This document shows, in pieces, positions 24,951-33,227 of a DNA stretch of 64,000 bases; position 1 is the first letter of the stretch, and every line of letters starts with the position of its first letter. Under the pieces are notes generated by a model that was not told the DNA's origin, did not search any database, and was given only the letters and a program-made list of their open reading frames with translations. Source of the stretch: Caulobacter sp. 73W (lineage in GTDB: Bacteria; Pseudomonadota; Alphaproteobacteria; Caulobacterales; Caulobacteraceae); assembly GCF_041021955.1 (NCBI RefSeq), contig NZ_CP158375.1, positions 1,550,001 through 1,614,000 on the forward strand, read 5' to 3'. Both the position numbers and the translations under genes were made by a program.

Positions 24951-25840
24951 CGGGTCACCGAAGGTGTCATCCGCGCTTCATCCGGCAGCGGCGTGAACTC
25001 CTGGTCATCGCCGACGGGAAGCTTCATGCGTCCAGCCTTCCAGTCTTCACCAGCCTGTCGTAGTCGATCCTGGGAAGATGACACGAAGTTCCAATAGAGG
25101 AACCGCTCACCGACAGGCTCGCCGCCCAACAGCATTACCGTGGAAGGCCTTGTCGCCCTCAGCGACGAAGCCCGGTGATCCAGGATCGCCATCTGACCGG
25201 AGGCCAGGCGCTGATCGCCGATCTCGACCTCCCCGCTGGCGACATAGACGGCCCGCTCGCTGTATCCGGCGGGGACTTCGGCGGCGGCGCCCGCCTCAAG
25301 ATCAAGGTGCGCGTAAAAGAGGGGCGAGTGCGTCCTTGCCGCGGCGGTCAGGCCGTAAGCCGACCCCGCGATCAGGTGGCCGCTGACGCCGCTCGTCGAC
25401 CAGGCTGGCAGTTCTGCGCCTTCGTAGTGAGCGAAGCTTGGATCGGTCTCCTCGTCGGCGGTCGGCAGGGCGACCCAAGCCTGGATGCCGTGCAGGTGAT
25501 CGCCAAAAGCGCGCGCCTTCTCCAGGCGCTCGCTATGGGTGACGCCGCTGCCGGCGGTCATCCAGTTGACCTCTCGCGGGCGCACGACCTGGTCACAGCC
25601 CAGGCTGTCGCGGTGCATCATCTCGCCTGAGAAGAGGTAAGTGACGGTCGACAGCCCGATGTGCGGGTGGGCGCGCACATCCACATCACGGCTGACGCCG
25701 GCGCCGATCTCGACCGGACCGATATGGTCGAAGAAGATGAAGGGCCCGACCATCCGTCGCTTTGCGAACGGAAGGACGCGGCCGACCTCCAAGCCGCCGC
25801 CGAGGCTGCGCCGCCGCTGGTCGATCACCATTTCAATCAT
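24947..25840 (-). CDS. pirin family protein (YhhW-type bicupin)
   Basis: A 297-residue bicupin. The N-terminal cupin carries the metal site FDHIGP...HPHIGLSTVTYLFSGEMMHRD with HPHIGL and the WMTAGSGVTHSE motif, typical of pirins with quercetin-dioxygenase-like activity. The C-terminal domain ends with YWNFVSSSQDRLRQA. GGGGAG precedes the ATG. First gene of the pirin-OsmC-OsmC set; its isochorismatase-like neighbour upstream is 117 bp away on the same strand. Confidence 0.9.
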   Translation of the reverse strand: MIEMVIDQRRRSLGGGLEVGRVLPFAKRRMVGPFIFFDHIGPVEIGAGVSRDVDVRAHPHIGLSTVTYLFSGEMMHRDSLGCDQVVRPREVNWMTAGSGVTHSERLEKARAFGDHLHGIQAWVALPTADEETDPSFAHYEGAELPAWSTSGVSGHLIAGSAYGLTAAARTHSPLFYAHLDLEAGAAAEVPAGYSERAVYVASGEVEIGDQRLASGQMAILDHRASSLRATRPSTVMLLGGEPVGERFLYWNFVSSSQDRLRQAGEDWKAGRMKLPVGDDQEFTPLPDEARMTPSVTR

Positions 25841-25957
25841 GCTTCTCCCCTCGAAAACGTAAGCCGCGGCGTGAGCGCCGCGGCTGGCGGTGGATGTGGA
25901 AGTGACGCGTCGTCGAAGCGGCGGCGAGCAGGGTTGGGCCGTCTCGCCGCCGCGCGG

Positions 25958-26620
25958 TCAGACGCCTGCGCCTTGGGCGCTCGGGGCCGGCGTGTTGAGG
26001 AGCTGCTGCTCCCAGAAGTAGGCGATGCCGCTGCCGCCGGCGTGATACTTGAGGATCTCCACCAGCTCGCCGGCGTGCTCGGTGCGGGCCCAGTCACGCT
26101 GCCATTCGGCCGCCAGCGCCAGCCAGGTCATCATGTTGACCCCAGCGGCGATCATGCGCTGGATGGCCACTGCGTGAGCCTCCACGGACGTGCCGCCGGA
26201 CGCATCGGTGATTACGGTGACGTCCCAGCCCTCGCCCGCGGCCTGGATCGCCGGCATGGCGACGCAGATTTCGGTCCAGAGGCCGGCGATGATCAGCTGC
26301 TTGCGGCCTGTCGCCTTTACGGCGTCAACGACGATCTGGTCCTCCCAGGTGTTGATGAAGGTGCGGTCGATCACGGCCTGATCTGGAAAGACGTCGGTGA
26401 TGTGCGGAAAGAGCAGACCGCCGCGTTCGGCGATGACGCTCGTCAGGATGGTGGGCACACCGAACGCCTTGGCGGCCTTGGCCAGGGCGGTGGTGTTGTT
26501 CACGACCGCCTGCGGATCATGACTGTTCAGATTGGCGAGCTGATAAGGCTGATGGTCGATCAGCACCAGAACGGAGTCTTCCGGTCGAAGGAGCGAGTTG
26601 AGGCCGTTGCGCAAGGTCAT
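25958..26620 (-). CDS. isochorismatase-like cysteine hydrolase (YcaC type)
   Basis: A 220-residue hydrolase of the isochorismatase superfamily: the catalytic Asp in VLVLIDHQPYQ (about 22), and GLWTEICVAMPA with the nucleophilic Cys (about 115) preceded by TE. The length and the HDPQAVVNNTTALAKAAKAF region match YcaC-like enzymes of unknown substrate. It is divergent from the LysR gene 148 bp away, which probably regulates it and the genes downstream. Confidence 0.88.
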   Translation of the reverse strand: MTLRNGLNSLLRPEDSVLVLIDHQPYQLANLNSHDPQAVVNNTTALAKAAKAFGVPTILTSVIAERGGLLFPHITDVFPDQAVIDRTFINTWEDQIVVDAVKATGRKQLIIAGLWTEICVAMPAIQAAGEGWDVTVITDASGGTSVEAHAVAIQRMIAAGVNMMTWLALAAEWQRDWARTEHAGELVEILKYHAGGSGIAYFWEQQLLNTPAPSAQGAGV

Positions 26621-26768
26621 GATCAATCTCGACGTCAGGGGGACAAAGGTGTGGCGGGGGAGGGATAGCGCCCGTTCAGCGCCGCCTTCGCCGACATTGG
26701 CATTTCAGATTTCGATGCGGTATGGCCTCCAAAGGCTACGCTGTGTCGCGATTTGGGGAACACTTGCG

Positions 26769-27644
26769 ATGGATATCGACGACCTGCGCACCTTCGTCGA
26801 AGTGGCTGACGCCGGGGGCGTCTCGGAGGCCGCGCGGCGGCTGGGCGTCGCAAAATCGATCGTCAGCCGCAGGCTCTTTCGGCTGGAAAGCGAACTGGGG
26901 TCTCAGCTTCTGGCACGCACCACCAGAGGCACGGTGCTTACCGAAGCTGGAGCCACCTTTCGCGATTACGCGGCCCGGATCAGCGCGGAGGCCGATGTCG
27001 CCATGGAGGCGATCTCGCCGAAGGGAGAACTTCGGGGGCGGCTGCGCATTTCGGCGCCCCTCACCTTTGGCCCCACCCATTTTGCGCCGGCGCTCGCGGA
27101 GATGGCTCGCCGACACCCGCAGCTGAGCATCCACACCTGTTACACGGACCGGAACGTCGATCTGGTTTCTGAAGGCTACGATTGCGCGATCCGGGTCGGC
27201 TACCTTCAGGACTCCAACCTGATCGCCAAGCGCATCGCCCCCATCCTCGGCAAGCTCGTGGCGAGCCCGGACTATATCGCGCGGCGCGGCGCGCCGCGCC
27301 GGCCTGAGGAGCTCGTCGACCATGAAGCCCTCATGCAGGGAACCGAAGCGTGGCACTTCATGGATGGCGACAGGATCGTCTCCGTTCACCCTCAAGGCCG
27401 CTTCAAGGCCGATAATGGCACCGCGCTCGTGGCCGCGGCGGTCGCCGGGATCGGACTTGCCTATGTGCCGGACGAGTTCACCAACGAACACGTGGCGTCA
27501 GGGGCGCTCGTTGCGGTCATGACGGACTATCCGCCGCCGCCTGCCGCCGCCTACGTGCTTCGGCCCGCGGGCCAGCATCCAGCCAGGAAGATCCGGGTTC
27601 TCACCGAACTGCTGATCGAATGCTGCAACCCGCCCAAGACGTGA
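26769..27644 (+). CDS. LysR family transcriptional regulator
   Basis: A 291-residue LTTR: N-terminal winged HTH (MDIDDLRTFVEVADAGGVSEAARRLGVAKSIVSRRLFRLESELG, 1-45), effector-binding domain 90-290 (GRLRISAPLTFG...). The upstream in-frame extension lacks coding character; ATG 26769 gives the standard LTTR start. It stands divergent to the isochorismatase/pirin/OsmC genes. This arrangement recurs in proteobacteria and implies control by an electrophile or oxidant; the ligand is unknown. Confidence 0.92.
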   Translation: MDIDDLRTFVEVADAGGVSEAARRLGVAKSIVSRRLFRLESELGSQLLARTTRGTVLTEAGATFRDYAARISAEADVAMEAISPKGELRGRLRISAPLTFGPTHFAPALAEMARRHPQLSIHTCYTDRNVDLVSEGYDCAIRVGYLQDSNLIAKRIAPILGKLVASPDYIARRGAPRRPEELVDHEALMQGTEAWHFMDGDRIVSVHPQGRFKADNGTALVAAAVAGIGLAYVPDEFTNEHVASGALVAVMTDYPPPPAAAYVLRPAGQHPARKIRVLTELLIECCNPPKT

Positions 27645-27651
27645 CTTGCGG

Positions 27652-27957
27652 CTAGATTCCGAGGATGCCGCGATAGGTGGGGTGAACCGCGTCGGCGTGC
27701 TCGGGGTGCTTTTGCAGATAGGACGAGAAGAAGGGGCAGACCGGCAGGATGACCAGCCCCCGTTGCTTGGCGTCGGCGATCACGTGCTTGGCCAGCCGAC
27801 TGGCCAGCCCTTTGCCCTCGAGGCTTACTGGAACGATCGTCTCGGTGATCATCAGGCCGGACGCCGGAAGATTGTAGGTGACCACCGCGACATCGCCGTC
27901 AACGGCGAGTTCGTAACGGTGCATCTCGGTGTTGTCGCCGATTTCTGGATCCAGCAT
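27652..27957 (-). CDS. small GNAT-fold N-acetyltransferase (YjdJ type)
   Basis: A 101-residue protein of the short GCN5-related family (PF14542-like): RYELAVDGDVAVVTYNL, TETIVPVSLEGKGLASRLAKHVIADAKQRGL (the acetyl-CoA pyrophosphate loop EGKGLASRL) and LPVCPFFSSYLQKHPEHADAV. It is cytoplasmic. Start at MLDPEIGDN with AAGGG upstream. Convergent with the LysR gene. Confidence 0.88.
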   Translation of the reverse strand: MLDPEIGDNTEMHRYELAVDGDVAVVTYNLPASGLMITETIVPVSLEGKGLASRLAKHVIADAKQRGLVILPVCPFFSSYLQKHPEHADAVHPTYRGILGI

Positions 27958-28130
27958 TGCGGCCCTTTCGAGGTTGTGCCCAACACCTAGCCCGCCCCCG
28001 GCTTCACGTCCCCCCTTAGGGTGTTCCGGATCGGGGGACGCGGTGATGCGCAAGGTGGCCCGCCGACCGCCTTGGCCCCTCGCCATCCACCCGGCCGCCG
28101 CGCGCACCGCAAGCGGCGGGTCTGAACCCT

Positions 28131-28985
28131 TCAGTTTGAGATCAGGTCCCCGGCGTGCGGAAACGCTCCGTGGCGGTAGCTGCGATAGTAGCCCGCCAGC
28201 TCATCGGCCGAGCCGGCGATGAACGGGCCGCGGGCGACCACGTCGATATTCTGTGGCTGCCCTGCATAGAGGAGGATCCGAGCGCCTGAGGGACCGCCCG
28301 TCAGCCGCAGCCGGCTTTCGCCTGCGGCGGCCACCGGATGGGACCAGGCGACGAACCCGGCGCGCACAGGCGATGCGTCGCCGCCAGCCAGAACTTCGCC
28401 CTCCAGCACGACGATGAAGGTGTTGTAGGCGGCGGGAAGAGCCTGTTCGAAGATGGCGCCAGGATCCAGTCGGGCGTCGACGAGGGTCACGGGCGCGGCA
28501 TTCCTGGTCGTCGCCTCGATATCCCCCGAGCGGCCGCTGTAGACTCTCGCAACCACGCCCAACTCCCGCTGGACGGGCATCGCGTCGCGCTTGAGGATCT
28601 GCACCCGCGGAGCCATGTTGCGTTCGCTCTCGGGCAGGATCAGCCAGAGCTGAAAGAGGCGCATGCCCGTCGAGACGATAGCGCCCTCGTTGTGCACTAT
28701 GCCGCTGCCCGCCGTCATCCACTCCACGTCCCCCGCCTCCAGGATCCCGGTGCTGTCTTCCATGGAGCCGGCGAGCATGAAGGTGACGGTCTCGAGGCCT
28801 GCGTGGGGATGGGCTTCGCCGAACGGGCCGCCCGTGGTGATATTGTCGTCAGCCATGAGGAAGAAGGGGTCGGTCGACGGCAGGTCGCCAGGTTCGACGA
28901 CCAGGGCGGCCTTGTGCCGATCTCCGCCAAAGCCTGGCCCCAGGGGCGGAATGGCGTAGATTTCGTCCATCTGGCGCATGTGCAT
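28131..28985 (-). CDS. pirin family protein, second paralog
   Basis: A 284-residue bicupin: HPHAGLETVTFML metal-binding region, EWMTAGSGIVHNE motif, second cupin AYNTFIVVLEGEVLAGG. It is clearly distinct from the pirin at 24947-25840, which keeps the HPHIGL form, so the two are old paralogs or have separate origins. AGGA precedes the start. It is monocistronic. Confidence 0.88.
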   Translation of the reverse strand: MHMRQMDEIYAIPPLGPGFGGDRHKAALVVEPGDLPSTDPFFLMADDNITTGGPFGEAHPHAGLETVTFMLAGSMEDSTGILEAGDVEWMTAGSGIVHNEGAIVSTGMRLFQLWLILPESERNMAPRVQILKRDAMPVQRELGVVARVYSGRSGDIEATTRNAAPVTLVDARLDPGAIFEQALPAAYNTFIVVLEGEVLAGGDASPVRAGFVAWSHPVAAAGESRLRLTGGPSGARILLYAGQPQNIDVVARGPFIAGSADELAGYYRSYRHGAFPHAGDLISN

Positions 28986-29208
28986 CTCGGTGGTCCTCAG
29001 GGGCTATCGCTGCTGCGAAGCACAGGCGTTCAAGGCTGCGGTAACGGGGCATATGGCCGTCGGCGGGCGAGCCGATGCTAGACGCCGTCGCCGATACGCG
29101 AAGTTCCTGGATCAGGAACACTCAAGGCTCGGGCCAGCGATAGACCCCTATCGCATCGCGTCGGCTGGGCCTGCCCCGCTCCAGGCAGGCCCATCGGCGC
29201 CGCCGCTT

Positions 29209-29949
29209 TTAGACCAGGGCTCCGCCGTCGACATTGAGCACCGCGCCGGTGATCGCGCTGGCGGCGGGACTGGCCAAGAAGACCACGGCGTTGGCGACTT
29301 CGTGCGGTTGGCCAAATCGACCTAAGGACGTCAGGCTTCGCTGGAAGTCTGCGCCCTCCCCGTCCGCGGGGTTGGCGTCGGTGTCGGTCGAGCCGGGCTG
29401 CACCAGATTGACGGTGACGCCCTGGGGACCAAGTTCGCGTGAGAGACCGCGGGTGAGCGCGGTCAGAGCCGCCTTCGACATCGCATAGGCCGTCACGCCG
29501 GGGAACGGGACCTTCTCGCCCAGGCCCGATCCGATGGAGATGATGCGCCCGCCCTCCGACAGATGGGGAATGACGGCCTTCGCGAAGAGAACGGGCGCCC
29601 GGACGTTGACGTCCATCATGGTCTGGTAAACGTCGGGATCGATATCGGCGATCATGCCGCTCAAGCCGACCGCGGCGCTATTGATCAGGATATCGAGCCC
29701 GCCGAGTGCGGCGACGGCTTCGCTTACCGACCGGCTGATAGCCTCTGGGTCAGCGCTATCGGCTTGAATGGCGAGGGCGCGGCGGCCCACCTGCTCGATG
29801 GACTTGACCACCACACCCGCCTTCTCGGCCGAGTTTTGATAGGTGAATGCGACATCAGCGCCGCTCCTTGCGAGTCCCAGCGCAATCGCGGCTCCGATGC
29901 CTCGCGACCCGCCCGTGACCAAGGCTCGCTTCCCGCTCAAATCAATCAT
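29209..29949 (-). CDS. short-chain dehydrogenase/reductase (FabG-like)
   Basis: A 246-residue SDR with the TGGSRGIG cofactor loop (about 12-19), NSAAVG strand, catalytic Ser (ISIGSG) and YAMSKAA (Tyr/Lys pair), C-terminal TGAVLNVDGG. It is probably an NADP-dependent 3-oxoacyl or ketone reductase of unknown substrate. The ATG at 29949 is preceded by GAGG. Same strand as the TetR gene but 577 bp apart. Confidence 0.9.
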   Translation of the reverse strand: MIDLSGKRALVTGGSRGIGAAIALGLARSGADVAFTYQNSAEKAGVVVKSIEQVGRRALAIQADSADPEAISRSVSEAVAALGGLDILINSAAVGLSGMIADIDPDVYQTMMDVNVRAPVLFAKAVIPHLSEGGRIISIGSGLGEKVPFPGVTAYAMSKAALTALTRGLSRELGPQGVTVNLVQPGSTDTDANPADGEGADFQRSLTSLGRFGQPHEVANAVVFLASPAASAITGAVLNVDGGALV

Positions 29950-30526
29950 GTCATCACCCTCGAAAATCCTGCCGATCCAGGCGCCTTGCCGACGCGCCAT
30001 AGGCGGCGTGGCCGCAGCGACGCGATCCGGCATATCTTGGTGTCGAGGGCTGGTGCGATCAGTGCCGGGAAACGGCGAACGGTGTCGCCAAGAGCGGAAC
30101 GCCCATTGGACATCTGCGTCGGGCTGCATGCGCCTCTGCGTCCGAGATGCGCCATGAGAGACAGGGCATCGGTGCGGAATGCAGACCTTCGCACACTATC
30201 TACCGCCGCCTGACACCAGACGGCGTTCGCTGCCACGTTGCGCCACTCGGCAGGGGGGACGTGCACCCAACGTCGCGGCCAGCTCAAATCAACTTCGGCC
30301 TGACCGACTTTCACATCGAAGCTGAATTTCACATCGTCAGTGTCAAAGTGCTGATCGATGTTGAAGATCTACCATAGCCGCTCCGAGAAGGCGTTGGTTC
30401 AGAAGGCGGAAACCTATCTGCATGAGGCGATAGCCCGACGACCTTGAGCATCTGCTAGCTACCGTCCGACACCTTCGCCCCACTTACCCACCGTGGAACC
30501 CTAGCGCCGTTTGACTATGGCAATGC
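29950..30526. other. 577-bp region without a clear gene
   Basis: No frame is convincing. A 29-codon frame at 30358-30447 (LKIYHSRSEKALVQKAETYL, then a stop) looks protein-like but has no ribosome binding site and no recognised family; it may be the truncated start of a lost gene. The other open frames have low-complexity compositions. Confidence 0.4.
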
Positions 30527-31090
30527 CTACCTTCCGGCCGTCAGACCGGCGCAGAAGATGGCGACCAAGGTTTCAACGCCCTGTTCGGCTTCCTCTCTTG
30601 TCGAGGCCTGTTCAAGCACTCCGTTGACGGACTGGATAAGCAAACGTGCGAGCCGCGCCTCGTCCTGGGTTTCGAGGCTCGCCTCAGCGAGCACGCCAGC
30701 GACGAGCGCTTCGAACCGATCGTTCGCTGCGAGGACGGAGCCGCCGCAGATTTTGTTTTTCTCGCTGATCAGTTCTCGACCGTGTTCAGAGGCGCGAAGC
30801 AAGTCGTAGACCCATCCGACGCGCGCGCTGATGATCGTCTGCAAGCGTTCATCCCACGTCCCAGCTGTAGAGATGGCTGCGATGACCGCGGCGAGGACAC
30901 GCTCGTTGATCCGACTGCTCAAGGCACGGAACACATCGACCTTTGTGGGAAAGGCGCTGTAGAGCGACGTTCGCGAGACGCCAGCTGACTGGGCGATGTC
31001 GGACATGGATGTCTTGGCAAGGCCATGCCGGCTGAACTCGCGCAGGGCGCCGTCCAGTATCGCGTCGGTGGTGGTTTGGGTGGCGGCCAT
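30527..31090 (-). CDS. TetR family transcriptional regulator
   Basis: A 187-residue protein with an N-terminal TetR HTH (AILDGALREFSRHGLAKTSMSDIAQSAGVSRTSLYSAFPTKVDVFRA, about 10-55) and a helical ligand domain. The ATG at 31090 was chosen; the upstream in-frame extension would overlap the divergent gene. It probably controls the SRPBCC gene 43 bp away through the repeat at 31099-31124. Confidence 0.9.
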   Translation of the reverse strand: MAATQTTTDAILDGALREFSRHGLAKTSMSDIAQSAGVSRTSLYSAFPTKVDVFRALSSRINERVLAAVIAAISTAGTWDERLQTIISARVGWVYDLLRASEHGRELISEKNKICGGSVLAANDRFEALVAGVLAEASLETQDEARLARLLIQSVNGVLEQASTREEAEQGVETLVAIFCAGLTAGR

Positions 31091-31098
31091 GCAGCATG

Positions 31099-31124
31099 TT
31101 GACAGATCGAACGCAATTTGTCCA
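31099..31124. promoter_or_regulatory. imperfect inverted repeat between TetR and SRPBCC genes
   Basis: TTGACA (31099-31104) and TGTCCA (31119-31124) form 6-bp arms with one mismatch around 14 bp. TTGACA could also be the -35 of the plus-strand promoter. The whole divergent region is only 43 bp, so this is the likely TetR operator. Confidence 0.5.
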
Positions 31125-31133
31125 GATCGCTCA

Positions 31134-31595
31134 ATGAGCCAGAAAGCCCCGATCCCCCTTGCCGACCAGGTCATCGACGTCGCCCGCCCGGCGGACGAGG
31201 TCTTCGCCTTCGTTGCGAACCATGAGAACTACGCCCGCTGGTACCCTGGGGCCCTGAAGGTCGTCGCTCTGGACGACCTGCCGCATGGCGCGCCGGGAAA
31301 GGCCTTTGAAGAAACCCTCGCCTTGCCCTCTGGCCGAACCACTGTCTTCACCATCCGGACGATCGAGGTTCAAGCGCCGGATCTTTTTGTCACAGAGGGC
31401 GCGCTTTCCCCGGTATTTCCGCGAATGGAAATTCGGCTGACAGCCAAGTCTCCTCAGGTGACGGAGCTGCGCCTGAAGTTCCTGAGCCGCAGCCGCTCCC
31501 CTGTCGTGCGGCTTCTGATCAGGCTCCTGGCCAAGCGTATCGTGAGCCGCCAAACCAAGGTTGGTCTTTCGAGACTACAATCGATCCTCGCTTAG
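31134..31595 (+). CDS. SRPBCC (START-like) family protein
   Basis: A 153-residue soluble protein of the polyketide-cyclase/START fold: DVARPADEVFAFVANHENYARWYPG is the typical N-terminal segment, followed by a beta-rich core (FTIRTIEVQAPDLFVTEG) and a long C-terminal helix. These proteins bind hydrophobic ligands. It is divergent from, and probably regulated by, the TetR gene. Confidence 0.87.
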   Translation: MSQKAPIPLADQVIDVARPADEVFAFVANHENYARWYPGALKVVALDDLPHGAPGKAFEETLALPSGRTTVFTIRTIEVQAPDLFVTEGALSPVFPRMEIRLTAKSPQVTELRLKFLSRSRSPVVRLLIRLLAKRIVSRQTKVGLSRLQSILA

Positions 31596-31800
31596 TTCAC
31601 CCCAGCGCGGTTACGGCCTCTCTCGCCATGTTCGGGCGCTGCGAAATTCCCGGTTCAATTGCTTAACTAGAGTATTCCGTGCGCCACTAGCGACCCACTC
31701 CGGCCCGATCCCAACATCTGCGTCGGCGGCCGGGGAGCGCCAATTGCAGGCGTGGCGTTGTGAGACGGTCCTGTACCGGCAAAGCGTGGGCCTGGCTGGG

Positions 31801-32710
31801 CTATTCGTCAGTTAGAAAGCTGGCCAGTGAGGCGATATCAGTCGCGCAATGTCCACCATAGAGCGGCCGCCACTCCGCGCGTACGCCGCGCTCGACGGCC
31901 CGTTGCATGAGCAACCGGGACCCTTCGTAGTTTCCGTAAGCGTCATAGAGGCCATTGGACACGTAAAGCGCGGGGAAGTCAGGGCTGGCCCGTTCAATGA
32001 GCGCGAGGGGAGAAACTCGACGCCATTCGGCTTCGTTGGCGACATATTTACGCGCGAGCATCCCAACGCCGAAGGCCATCTTGGGGTTGGCGCCCGTTCG
32101 TTTGATCGCCGCCTTCAGGGTGGCCAATGAGTTCGAACGGCGAGTCGACATAGACTCCGGGGCACAAGGCCGCGACCTTCTTGAACGACTTCGGATCGGA
32201 GAGGCCTGCGATCAAGACATTCAGCCCGCCCATCGACTCGCCCAAAAGCATGCGACGTCGCGGCGCCCCGGTCTTGGATTCGATCTCGGGCAACCGAGCT
32301 TTCAGGTCATCAAGCAGCCCGCTGTCGGACCGCTCGCCCTTTGGCGTCAGTAGCCAAGTTGGCCCATAAGATAGGGTCACGACCGTGGGCGGCGTCGATC
32401 CACGCGCTTGCCATTGACCCTGCAGCATCCCTGTCAGGTAGGTTTCATCGTTCCAGATCTGCTCGTCCAGGTTACGGCCGTGAAGGTGGTAGAGGACGTC
32501 ACCGTTCGTCCCCTTTTCATCCCGATAGATGCAGTAGCGAAGCGCGCCGGAGGCGCCGCAAGTCTCCCTGGCGGGCCGAAAATCAACGGCCTGCGCGCCC
32601 CACGGACGGGTCAGTCTGGACCAAGCGATATTGGCCAAGACAGCCAGGAGAAGTGCAGCGAGTCCCCAGACCAAGGCGCGGCGCGGGACGCTGAAACGAG
32701 CGGAAGGCAT
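31801..32710 (-). pseudogene. alpha/beta hydrolase (esterase D-like), interrupted by a frameshift
   Basis: From ATG 32710 the protein has an N-terminal membrane anchor (about 10-30, ALVWGLAALLLAVLANIAW), LYHLHGRN oxyanion region and the nucleophile elbow LLGESMGGLN. The frame is lost near 32127, after VDSPFE. The continuation (LATLKAAIKRTG ... LYVSNGLYDAYGNYEG ... LYGGHCATD) with the acid and histidine of the triad lies in the next frame to 31801. One extra or missing base explains it. The rebuilt protein of about 302 residues resembles membrane-anchored esterases of the esterase D/acyl-transferase type. Confidence 0.78.
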
Positions 32711-32811
32711 TTGCAGGCTCTCTCGGGAATTTACGGGCGGCGTGAGCTGGTCACGCCGCCTCTTGGCGGCTGAGGATGGAATGCGCCGCAAACGGCGTGT
32801 CCGCTTTAATT

Positions 32812-32916
32812 CTACCTAGGTAGAGTTTGAGTCAATAGCTCTCGGTTTCGGAGGGCTCGTCCACGATTGACCACTGGCGTTGACGGCGGGTTGACCGCTA
32901 ATCGATCTATGTAGAT
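32812..32916. promoter_or_regulatory. two palindromes between the esterase and PadR genes
   Basis: CTACCTAGGTAG (32812-32823; perfect, 14 bp with its flanking T and A) lies 102 bp before the esterase start. ATCTA-TG-TAGAT (32905-32916; arms exact) lies 9 bp before the PadR start. Both share the TCTA...TAGA core. They are candidate PadR operators acting on both divergent genes. Confidence 0.6.
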
Positions 32917-32924
32917 TTAAAGTA

Positions 32925-33227
32925 ATGCTTCGTCCTCGATCCCTATCGCCGGCCGCCCGCACCATCCTTGCCCTTTTGGTCGAGGCCGGACCCACGTGGT
33001 CCCACGGCTATGACCTCTGTCGCAGGGCGGGGGTAAAATCCGGAACGCTTTACCCCCTGCTGATCCGCCTGGAGCAGCAAAGGCATCTGGAGGCGCAGTG
33101 GCTGCCGGCAGAGCCCGGACGCCCGCCCAGGCATGCATATCGGCTCACCACCTCAGGGCGGCGACTGGCATTGGACAACCCTCCGCTCGTTTCGGCCAAG
33201 CCCTCGCCGATCGAGCGACCCGCATGA
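32925..33227 (+). CDS. PadR family transcriptional regulator
   Basis: A 100-residue winged-helix protein: LSPAARTILALLVEAGPTWSHGYDLCRRAGVKSGTLYPLLIRLEQQRHLEAQW, then the wing (PPRHAYRLTTSGRRLA). It matches short PadR/PadR-s regulators. No Shine-Dalgarno is visible, and a palindrome abuts the start, so a leaderless, autoregulated transcript is likely. The stop overlaps the start of the next gene (ATGA). Confidence 0.88.
   Translation: MLRPRSLSPAARTILALLVEAGPTWSHGYDLCRRAGVKSGTLYPLLIRLEQQRHLEAQWLPAEPGRPPRHAYRLTTSGRRLALDNPPLVSAKPSPIERPA

Noticed and set aside
29946-30332. 128-codon minus-strand frame upstream of the SDR gene
   Set aside because: Overlaps the SDR start region, Arg/Ala-rich, no ribosome binding site or family; treated as non-coding.
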